DNA from: DASXVX01 sp036504075
Lineage (GTDB): Bacteria; Bacillota; Sulfobacillia; Symbiobacteriales; Symbiobacteriaceae
Assembly (NCBI GenBank): GCA_036504075.1
Contig: DASXVX010000061.1
Span: 1 to 64,000 of the forward strand
Direction: 5' to 3'
DNA length: 64,000 nucleotides
Shown here: piece by piece, positions 43,752 through 50,352 of the stretch
Layout: each line of letters starts with the position of its first letter
Position numbering within the stretch: the first letter of the stretch is position 1
Program-made: the position numbers and the translations under genes
The notes under the pieces: model-generated
Told to the model about the DNA's origin: nothing
What the model saw: only the letters and a program-made list of their open reading frames with translations
Databases searched by the model: none

Positions 43752-44150
43752 TTAATGCACGTGCGGAGCGTGTTCGACGATCTCATGCTCCTCCAACTGC
43801 CGGTGCTTCCAGCCCTGCAGTTCCGGCAACACGAACGGCAAGAGCCGCAGCCCGATCGAGGAGTTCATGAGCGGGATTCCGATCAGTTCCCCGTACAGGA
43901 TCAAGTTCATCACGTCGTTGTACTTGGACCGCTCGTGCTGCAGTTCGTGGTACCACTCGAAGAAAAAGAAGCCCCAGAGGAACTGTCTGACCTTGGCCAG
44001 GAGCGTCTTCGGCCGCTCCTGCAGCCGCCTGTGCCGGATCCATGGCTCGTCGCCGTGTTCATGCCGGTGCGGGTGGTCGTGATCCCCGTGTCCCAGTCGG
44101 AACACCCCCCATTGCGGAGTTGCTACTTGAAAGCAGCGACATGGAAGCAA
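43752..44150 (-). CDS. Small His-rich protein, paralogue of the CstA-linked protein at 46267
   Basis: A product of up to 132 residues; the start is uncertain because no clear ribosome site is seen, and a GTG about 14 codons in is possible. The N-terminal part is strikingly His-rich (HGDHDHPHRHEHGDEPW), a likely metal-binding segment. The C-terminal half (NLILYGELIGIPLMNSSIGLR, then LLPFVLPELQGWKHR) aligns with the protein at 46267-46542 (LGDMLGIPVLPPYYSLRILP, then YAVPNIESWKQR). Two copies on either side of cstA suggest a partner role for this transporter or for the ArsA ATPases. No named family recalled. Confidence 0.65.
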   Translation of the reverse strand: MLPCRCFQVATPQWGVFRLGHGDHDHPHRHEHGDEPWIRHRRLQERPKTLLAKVRQFLWGFFFFEWYHELQHERSKYNDVMNLILYGELIGIPLMNSSIGLRLLPFVLPELQGWKHRQLEEHEIVEHAPHVH

Positions 44151-44394
44151 CTGCGGTACCTTGTCCGTCAGTATTCGTGCTGCTCTGGAATGTTCCCTCC
44201 TGTACTAAATGTTTGCCGTAGCAGGAATTTACGATTTAGCAGGAAATACTCTATGAAGGAATAAGCCGAATAGCCTGTATTTCATAATACAAATAGATTT
44301 GTTTAATAATTGTTCGAGGAGGTGACGGTTGGGAGCACGGTATGAGTCTGTCCCGTCCGGACTTGACCCTGATTACGGAGAGGAGGTCTAGGAC

Positions 44395-46164
44395 TTGAAC
44401 TCACCGGCCTTGTTTGTCTTGCTTGCGATTGTCGCGTATGGGATTGCTTACTTTGGCTATGGCAAGTGGTATGACCGCACCGTCTGGAAGCCCGACGATA
44501 AGAAGACGACCCCGGCCCACATGTACACCGACGGCGTCGAGTACTTCCCGGTGACCAAGTACGTCCTGTGGGGGTACCAGTTCAAGAGCGTCGCGGCTCT
44601 CGGTCCGATCCTCGGCCCGTACATCGCCATCCAGTACGGTTGGGCTCCGGCACTTGCCTGGATCATCCTGGGCAACTTCTTCATCGGCTGGCTCCAGGAC
44701 TATGGTGCGATCATGCTCTCCATCCGGAACCAGGGCCGCTCTTTCGGCCCGATCACTTACGAGTTCACCGGCAACACCGGCCGGAACACACTCCTGGGCT
44801 TTATTCTGTTCTACCTGATGATCATTTCGGCGACGTTCATCTACTTCATCGCGCTCTTCTGGCACATCTTCCCGGCCACCTTTGCCGCCACAATCGGCAT
44901 TCTGCTGGTGGGCGTGCTGGCCGGCCAGATGATGTACAAGCTGAAGACCAATGTTCTGGTCACCACCGTGGTCTCGCTGGTGCTGCTGGCCCTGGTCATC
45001 TGGGTGGCAGCGGTGGTTCCGGCCCTACAGACGCCAGTGGGCAGTTGGCCGCCGTCGGCGGCCAAGCCGGCCCTGGGTATCGCCGGCAACTACTCGCTGC
45101 TCATCTGGGGCCTGATCGCCGCCGTGGTACTCTACCTGGCTTCGGTGCTGCCGCTTCCCATGTTCATTCAGCCGGTCAACTATGTCGCGTTCTTCCCGAC
45201 CTTCCTGGCGATCATCCTGATCCTGGTGGGGGCCCTGTTCTCCGGCATCAACGGCATCAAGCTTGAGCAGCCAGCCTGGATCGCATTTAACCCAGGGGGC
45301 AACGCGCCCATGTGGCCCTTGATGTTCGTCGCGATTGCCTGCGGCTCCATCTCGGGCTGGCACTCCCTGGTCTCCTCGTCCAGCACGTCCAAACAGCTTG
45401 ACATCGAATCCGACGCGCATCCCGTCGGCGCCGGCGCCATGCTGTCCGAAGGCCTGTTGGCCCTGGCCTCGCTGGCGGCCTACATGATCATCCCGAAGGC
45501 CCAGCTCACCGGCAACGTGGGCGGCTGGGTCGCAGGCGCCATCAAGTTCACCAGCCCGTTCCTGGGCGGCGCCGGGGCGGCCAAGATCCTGACGGCTTAC
45601 TTCGGCGTCGTGCTTATCCTGTACGCCCTCACCGTGCAGACGTTGGTCACCCGGTTCTGGCGCCTGGTCTCCACGGAAGTCTTCCAAGGGCCGTTCCGGG
45701 CTCTCGGCCAGAAGCACATCGCCACGGCCCTGGGGCTGCTGATTCCGCTGCTCTTCACAGTCACCGGCTCCTGGAACAACCTGTGGCTGTACTTCGGCGG
45801 CGCCAATCAGCTGCTGGCGGGCCTGGCCATCATGCTGATCACGATTCACCTGGCCAGGGTCAAGTCACCGACACTGTATACCCTCATCCCAGCTTCGTTC
45901 ATGATTCTCACGACACTTGCGGCCATCGGCTGGCAGGTGGTCAAGGTCTACTGGCCCGCCTTCACCCACGCGAAGCCGACGCTGGTCCAGTTCCCGTTCA
46001 ACCAGTACCCGGCCTTCTCTACGGCCATGGACGGCATCTTCGTGGTGGTCGGCGTCATCCTCTTCGTGCTCGGTCTGACGATGGCCTGGAAAACCTACGT
46101 CTCCTACTTCGCTTCGGTCAAGACACCCGCTGCCAAGATTCAGGCTGAGGCGGGAGACGACTAG
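44395..46164 (+). CDS. cstA: Carbon starvation protein CstA family permease
   Basis: A protein of 589 residues with about 16 membrane helices and the CstA family sequence (GPITYEFTGNTGRNTLLGF, ACGSISGWHSLVSSSSTSKQ). CstA-type carriers take up peptides and pyruvate at carbon limitation. Its length is close to the short Gram-positive form. TTG at 44395 is preceded by GAGAGGAGG. It heads a run of genes with short gaps: small protein, two ArsA ATPases, hypothetical. The upstream 244 bp is AT-rich and likely holds divergent promoters, but no clear motif was pinned down. Confidence 0.92.
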   Translation: MNSPALFVLLAIVAYGIAYFGYGKWYDRTVWKPDDKKTTPAHMYTDGVEYFPVTKYVLWGYQFKSVAALGPILGPYIAIQYGWAPALAWIILGNFFIGWLQDYGAIMLSIRNQGRSFGPITYEFTGNTGRNTLLGFILFYLMIISATFIYFIALFWHIFPATFAATIGILLVGVLAGQMMYKLKTNVLVTTVVSLVLLALVIWVAAVVPALQTPVGSWPPSAAKPALGIAGNYSLLIWGLIAAVVLYLASVLPLPMFIQPVNYVAFFPTFLAIILILVGALFSGINGIKLEQPAWIAFNPGGNAPMWPLMFVAIACGSISGWHSLVSSSSTSKQLDIESDAHPVGAGAMLSEGLLALASLAAYMIIPKAQLTGNVGGWVAGAIKFTSPFLGGAGAAKILTAYFGVVLILYALTVQTLVTRFWRLVSTEVFQGPFRALGQKHIATALGLLIPLLFTVTGSWNNLWLYFGGANQLLAGLAIMLITIHLARVKSPTLYTLIPASFMILTTLAAIGWQVVKVYWPAFTHAKPTLVQFPFNQYPAFSTAMDGIFVVVGVILFVLGLTMAWKTYVSYFASVKTPAAKIQAEAGDD

Positions 46165-46266
46165 GACTCCCCCTGGAGCAGCAGACAGGCCCGGGGCCGG
46201 CGGGATGACCGCCGGTCCCGGCCCCTGCATGAAGGCGCACCCAAACCCACGGGAGGTGAGCGGACT

Positions 46267-46542
46267 GTGAGCGATAAGAAAGACCCCAAGAAGGGCGGCT
46301 TCATGACGGCGCTGAAGGGCGTGCTGTACGGCATGGCAAGCCACGGCAACGTAACGGCCGCACTTCGGACGCGCATGCACATGGAGCACCTTTTTATGTT
46401 CATCACGCTGGGCGACATGCTGGGCATTCCCGTGCTGCCGCCGTACTACTCCCTCAGAATTCTGCCTTACGCCGTGCCCAACATTGAATCCTGGAAGCAG
46501 CGGGTCTTCCGGGAACGGGACTTTACGGACGCCATCTACTAG
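46267..46542 (+). CDS. Small protein linked to CstA and ArsA-type ATPases
   Basis: A protein of 91 residues from GTG at 46267 behind GGGAGGTGAG. A basic N-terminus (SDKKDPKKGG) is followed by an amphipathic part (FMTALKGVLYGMASHGNVT) and a hydrophobic segment (MEHLFMFITLGDMLGIPVL). It is homologous in its second half to the protein at 43752-44150. It lies 12 bp before the first ArsA gene. A role in docking the ATPases to the membrane is plausible but inferred. Confidence 0.75.
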   Translation: MSDKKDPKKGGFMTALKGVLYGMASHGNVTAALRTRMHMEHLFMFITLGDMLGIPVLPPYYSLRILPYAVPNIESWKQRVFRERDFTDAIY

Positions 46543-46554
46543 GGGGTCGTCAGA

Positions 46555-47574
46555 TTGCCAAAGGGACTGGGCGACTATTTCGAGGTGAACAAGGAAGCCG
46601 AGATTGTCATCTTCGCCGGCAAGGGCGGCCTTGGCAAGACCACCAGCTCCTCGGGGCTGGCCTACTACATGTCTCAGGTGCAGAAGCGGCGCACGCTGCT
46701 CTTCTCCACCGACCCGCAGGCTTCGCTGTCCGACATCTTCGAGCGGAACATCTTCGGGCAAGGTGAAGTGGAGATTCTCCCCAACCTGTTCGTAGTGGAA
46801 ATCGACGCCGACAAACGGGTGGCCGCGTACCAGGCGGCGGTCAAACAGAAGATCAAGGACATGTACGGCCTGGATGCGGTCCCGAAGGAGATCGAGGAGT
46901 ATATCGACGCGACATCGGCGGAGCCCGCCATGTACGAGTCGGCCACGTATGACGCGATGGCGGAGTTGGTGGCGAAAAAGGAGTTCGATATCTACATCTT
47001 TGATATGCCGCCGTTCGGGCACGGCGTCCGCATGGTGGCCATGGCCGACATCCTCTCCAAGTGGGTGGAGAAAATCACCGAAGCCCGCTCCAAAGTGGCC
47101 GAGTATGACGCCGTCGCGGCGACGCTGAAGGGCGAAAAAGGCCATGAGGATGCCGTTATGACAGAGCTTCTGGACATCCGGGACAAGATCAAGTCCTTCA
47201 CCGACCTGATCACCGCCAAAAAGCGGACCGCCTTCTTCATGGTGCTGATTCCCGAGCAAATGGCGATCCTGGACACCGAGCGGGCGCTCACGATGTTCCA
47301 GAACCTTGGCATTGAGATGTCCGGCCTGGTGGTCAACCAGGTCTACCCCGTGGAACTGCTCCAGAAGGAAGGGACCTCCGACTACCTGCGCAACCGGGTC
47401 ATGATGCAGCAGGAGCACCTCAAGACCATTTCCGCCAAGTTTGGCGACAAGGTCAAGGCCATCGTGCCCATGTTTACCCGGGAACCGAAGGGGTTGGAGA
47501 TGATCCCCACCTGCTCCGAATCCCTGATCAACTGTAAGGTTGATCTGCCGGCCGTCAAGGGAGGTGCCCGGTAA
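46555..47574 (+). CDS. ArsA/GET3-family ATPase, subunit 1
   Basis: A protein of 339 residues with the deviant Walker A AGKGGLGKTTSS (about residue 19) and the ArsA/GET3 switch region DMPPFGHGVRM (about residue 151, matching the DTAPTGHTLR consensus). ArsA-type ATPases energise anion pumps, GET3 inserts tail-anchored proteins, and paired bacterial members are of less certain role. TTG start at 46555. The stop overlaps the next gene (TAATG). No arsB, arsR or other arsenic gene is nearby, so arsenite resistance is not suggested. Confidence 0.88.
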   Translation: MPKGLGDYFEVNKEAEIVIFAGKGGLGKTTSSSGLAYYMSQVQKRRTLLFSTDPQASLSDIFERNIFGQGEVEILPNLFVVEIDADKRVAAYQAAVKQKIKDMYGLDAVPKEIEEYIDATSAEPAMYESATYDAMAELVAKKEFDIYIFDMPPFGHGVRMVAMADILSKWVEKITEARSKVAEYDAVAATLKGEKGHEDAVMTELLDIRDKIKSFTDLITAKKRTAFFMVLIPEQMAILDTERALTMFQNLGIEMSGLVVNQVYPVELLQKEGTSDYLRNRVMMQQEHLKTISAKFGDKVKAIVPMFTREPKGLEMIPTCSESLINCKVDLPAVKGGAR

Positions 47575-48617
47575 TGGCGGAAACACTGCAGCAGTTCCTG
47601 GACGCCAAGCCGAATCTCCGGTTCGTCTTCACTGGCGGCAAAGGTGGCGTCGGTAAGACCATTTCGGCCGCCGTGCTGGCCTACCAGTATGCCAAGGAAG
47701 GCAAGAAGACGCTCGTCGCCTCCCTGAACCCGGTCCACTCCCTGACCTCGGTCTTCGGTCAGAACCTCTCCGGTGGCGGGTTCAAGCCGGTAGCCGGCGT
47801 GCCGAACCTCTACGCCGTCGAAGTGGACGCTTCCGGCGTAGTGGCCCGGTACCGCGACAACATTGCGGTTCGGGTCCGGGAGTTCCTGAAATACGCCGAC
47901 ATCCCGGTGGATTCCGGCCCGTTCGTCGACATCGCCGTCACCAACCCGTCCTTCGAAGAATCGGCCATGTTCGACAAAATGATCGACATTATGCTCAACG
48001 AAGCCAAAGACTTCGACCGCATCGTGTTCGATACGGCCGCCGTAGCCAACGCGATCCGGCTCATCGGCCTCTCCAAGATCTACGGCCTCTGGCTCAACCG
48101 GATGATCGAGAGCCGCAAGGAGGCGCTCTCGCTCCGGGTCCAGCTTTCTTTCCGCAAGGAGAAAGTGGAGGAAGAGGTCAAGAAAGACCCGATGCTGAAG
48201 GACCTTCTGGACATGCACGACCGGTTCACCCGGGTGAAGGGGCTGCTGGTCGACCCGGAGATTACGGCGTTCTTCTTCGTCACCCTGCCGCTGACGCTCC
48301 CCATCTCCGTGGTCAAACGGTTCATCATGCAGGTGAAGGCGTACGACATTCCCGTGGGCGGTGTGCTGGTCAACGGCTGCATCCGGACCGACGAGGCGGA
48401 CAAGGCCCCGCGGGATGAGTACCTGCAGAACAAGTACAAGGAACAGTTGAATTATATGAAGGTCATCGCCGATGACCTTGGCCCCCTGGTCCGCGCCTAC
48501 ATCCCGCTGTACAAAGATGAAGTCCATGGCCTGGAATCGCTCCAGCAGGTAGCCGTGGACATGTTTGCCCCGGCCGACCCGACGCTCTTTACGCAGGAAG
48601 CCGCCCGAAGGAGCTGA
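47574..48617 (+). CDS. ArsA/GET3-family ATPase, subunit 2
   Basis: A protein of 347 residues, a divergent paralogue of the upstream ATPase. It keeps the Walker A GGKGGVGKTIS (about residue 23), but the switch region reads DTAAVANAIRLIG, lacking the GH of the usual motif. One normal and one divergent subunit suggests a heterodimer, as in the actinobacterial ArsA-like pairs. Directly coupled to subunit 1. Confidence 0.86.
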   Translation: MAETLQQFLDAKPNLRFVFTGGKGGVGKTISAAVLAYQYAKEGKKTLVASLNPVHSLTSVFGQNLSGGGFKPVAGVPNLYAVEVDASGVVARYRDNIAVRVREFLKYADIPVDSGPFVDIAVTNPSFEESAMFDKMIDIMLNEAKDFDRIVFDTAAVANAIRLIGLSKIYGLWLNRMIESRKEALSLRVQLSFRKEKVEEEVKKDPMLKDLLDMHDRFTRVKGLLVDPEITAFFFVTLPLTLPISVVKRFIMQVKAYDIPVGGVLVNGCIRTDEADKAPRDEYLQNKYKEQLNYMKVIADDLGPLVRAYIPLYKDEVHGLESLQQVAVDMFAPADPTLFTQEAARRS

Positions 48618-48621
48618 CAGC

Positions 48622-49149
48622 GTGCGGGAACAGTTACTGGCGGCCAACAACATTCTGATCGGCACCACCAACATTTTGCTCCTCGAGATTCCGGAGGACT
48701 GGCGGTTCCTGGAAGGCCCCACGGGACCCGAGGTGGACCGCTGGACTGACGTGGCGAACCGCCGCTGGATGACCCAGGGCCAGGCGCTCTACCGCCTGGT
48801 GCAGCCCCACCCGGAGCAGCCGGGCCTGGTCCGGGCTCAGGTGGAACTCAGTCTTTGGGCGACGCCCGCGGCAGGCGACCCGCCGGCCGGATCCGCCATG
48901 GCGGCGCTGGAGGACGGGGCAATCGACTTGGGCGGCCACACCGCCACCTATCGCTTCGGCACGGTAAAACGGGGGCTTCTGCCTCGCCGGGACGTCCCGG
49001 CGCTGGGCGTGCTGCTCACCTGCCGGGAGACGGGCCGGCACCTCCGGTTGGAGCTGGCGGCCGGCTTCCGCGATGGGCGTGCCACGGCCGTACGGGAAGA
49101 CCTGTTCGGACTGCTGGAGGGGTTGAGAGCCGGGTTCCGGTGTCACTGA
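48622..49149 (+). CDS. Hypothetical protein, last gene of the cstA-arsA operon
   Basis: A protein of 175 residues from GTG at 48622, 4 bp after subunit 2. The sequence reads as a mixed beta-rich domain (NNILIGTTNILLLEIPEDW, TATYRFGTVKRGLLPRRD). No membrane helix or signal. No family recognised; placement suggests a third soluble partner of the ATPases. Confidence 0.65.
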   Translation: MREQLLAANNILIGTTNILLLEIPEDWRFLEGPTGPEVDRWTDVANRRWMTQGQALYRLVQPHPEQPGLVRAQVELSLWATPAAGDPPAGSAMAALEDGAIDLGGHTATYRFGTVKRGLLPRRDVPALGVLLTCRETGRHLRLELAAGFRDGRATAVREDLFGLLEGLRAGFRCH

Positions 49150-49202
49150 AAACCACCGCGGACGAGCAAGGAGCATCCTCCTTGCCGTTCGCGGTGGTTT
49201 CT
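49149..49202 (+). terminator. Intrinsic terminator of the cstA-arsA operon
   Basis: A long hairpin (AAACCACCGCG with CGCGGTGGTTT, inner CAAGGA/TCCTTG) followed by TCTC; the T-run is short but the stem is very stable. Confidence 0.7.
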
Positions 49203-49385
49203 CACCCTGGAGTCCGTCCCGCCCCGCGAGTGACCACCCGCCGTCTCCACCGATTCTTCACAGGTGTGCGTTACGATCATGTAACTAGTTGCCTCCCGCC
49301 TTTTGCTCCGCAAAAGTCTGCCGGCCGCTCCGGCGACTGACCGAGTCAATCGCGAACTAGAAGCAGTTCCACGAGGAGAGTGCCT

Positions 49386-49808
49386 GTGAGAAAATTCCTT
49401 TTGGCACTGGCCGTGGTCATGACCGTCCTCATCGCCGGCTGCTCCGGCACGGTCAGTGGCGGCGCACCGAAGGCCACATCGCCTGAGACCACCTTCGACT
49501 TCGGTGACGTGCCCGTTACCGCGGACATGTTGCACCACAGCTTCACCATTCAGAACACCGGCAACGCCGACCTGAAGCTGTCCGACGTTCAAGTCAAGCT
49601 GCTCCAGGGCTGCTGACCGCCCCAAGTAACCGTGGGTACCACGGTCATCAAGCCCGGAAAATCCGTCAGCTTCGACTTCCCGTACCATATGGGCCCGGGT
49701 ATGGGCGGCAAGCATCGCTTTCAGGTCATCATCAAAACCAACGACACGTCTCTGCCTAATTCCGCCATGGTCTTTGAAGTCTACGCCAACTCCACCGAAC
49801 GGAAGTAA
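49386..49808 (+). CDS. Candidate selenocysteine-containing lipoprotein (in-frame TGA)
   Basis: Read with TGA at 49614-49616 as selenocysteine, the gene encodes 140 residues: a lipoprotein signal with lipobox LIAGC (Cys about residue 18), a DUF1573-like beta domain (FDFGDVPVTADMLHHSF), then LLQGC-U-PPQVTVG, then FDFPYHMGPGMGGKHRF and a natural TAA stop. The frame on both sides of TGA is continuous and of one domain. The hairpin ACCGTGG-GTA-CCACGGT (49629-49645) starts 12 bases after TGA, and its loop begins with G, 19 bases after TGA. Both fit the known bacterial SECIS geometry. The C-U pair suggests redox or metal work outside the membrane. GTG at 49386 is well placed after GGAG. Alternative: a TGC-to-TGA nonsense mutation. 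Confidence 0.7.
49629..49645 (+). promoter_or_regulatory. SECIS-like hairpin downstream of in-frame TGA
   Basis: A perfect 7-bp stem with loop GTA, 17 bases in all, beginning 12 bases after the TGA. Size, spacing and the leading G of the loop match the minimal upper stem-loop recognised by SelB in bacteria. Confidence 0.6.
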
Positions 49809-49813
49809 GCGAA

Positions 49814-49850
49814 CTGAGCCGGGGACAGATGCTCCCCGGCTCAGTTTTTT
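49814..49850 (+). terminator. Intrinsic terminator of the selenoprotein candidate
   Basis: CTGAGCCGGGGA pairs with TCCCCGGCTCAG and is followed by six Ts. It lies after the second stop (TAA 49806), not after the TGA, which supports the longer gene. Confidence 0.85.
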
Positions 49851-50121
49851 CGCGCCTGCTCACGGCTCGTACCGGCAGCGAACGGTTCAGTCATTGTCCA
49901 TGAAAAGTTTATACTTTAAATATCTGCCGCCGTCGTGAACAAAGGTTTAGATAAAATTTAGCTCTAGTCCATTTAATCCGGCGAATCTGCGTAATCCGTG
50001 GCAATCATCCGCCCGCCCCGTAGCCCGCCCATAGCCAAGCCAGGAACACCCGGCCGGTGTTACTGATTCAAAAAACACCGACTAATGCGACAATATTCTA
50101 TTCGTTAATGTAGAAAAACCC
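49851..50121. other. Intergenic region with dispersed repeat
   Basis: AT-rich for this genome. Around 49967-50000 it holds AATCCGGCGAATCTGCGTAA, a relative of the repeats at 35408-35633. No gene is seen. Confidence 0.5.
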
Positions 50122-50150
50122 TTGTCAAATGGTCACGCTAGTACCATAAT
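50122..50150 (+). promoter_or_regulatory. Sigma-A type promoter of the chemoreceptor gene
   Basis: TTGTCA at 50122-50127, a 17-bp spacer and CATAAT at 50145-50150, which would start transcription about 50 bp before the riboswitch aptamer. Confidence 0.65.
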
Positions 50151-50206
50151 ATAAGTGATGTCCACACGTCTGCAGGTGGAACTGCCTCCAACCGTCCGAA
50201 GACGAC

Positions 50207-50290
50207 AAGAGCACACCCGTCGAAAGGCGGGGCCGCAAAGCCACGGGGCTAAGGGAGCGACCGCTCCCATGCCGGCCGGGTTGCCGCAAG
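50207..50290 (+). promoter_or_regulatory. Cyclic di-GMP-I (GEMM-I) riboswitch
   Basis: The aptamer hallmarks are all present: GCACACCCGTC-GAAA-GGCGGG with its GNRA tetraloop, CCGCAAAGCCACGGGGCTAA (the most conserved GEMM core and tetraloop receptor), then a GGGAGCGACCGCTCCC hairpin and the closing GCCGGCCGGGTTGCCG. It sits in the 5' leader of the chemoreceptor gene. The segment GACGGGTGGAGC followed by seven Ts (to about 50310) can pair with the 5' arm of the aptamer, suggesting transcriptional control. The direction of the switch cannot be told by eye. Confidence 0.9.
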
Positions 50291-50311
50291 GGACGGGTGG
50301 AGCTTTTTTTG
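50291..50311 (+). terminator. Expression-platform terminator of the riboswitch
   Basis: GGACGGGTGGAGC followed by TTTTTTT directly after the aptamer. Its complementary arm overlaps the first helix of the aptamer (about 50209-50221), which would couple ligand binding to termination or readthrough. Confidence 0.6.
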
Positions 50312-50352
50312 TTCCCGTTCGCCGCAGCACTCATCGGAGGAGGAACCCAGTC

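Noticed and set aside
46555..48617. Arsenical resistance operon
   Set aside because: No arsB, arsC, arsD or arsR is nearby; the neighbours are cstA and unknown small genes.
49386..49616. Short lipoprotein ending at the TGA, or a simple pseudogene
   Set aside because: The frame stays coding after the TGA to a TAA with a terminator, a SECIS-like hairpin sits at the right distance, and no other lesion is present. A nonsense mutation remains possible.
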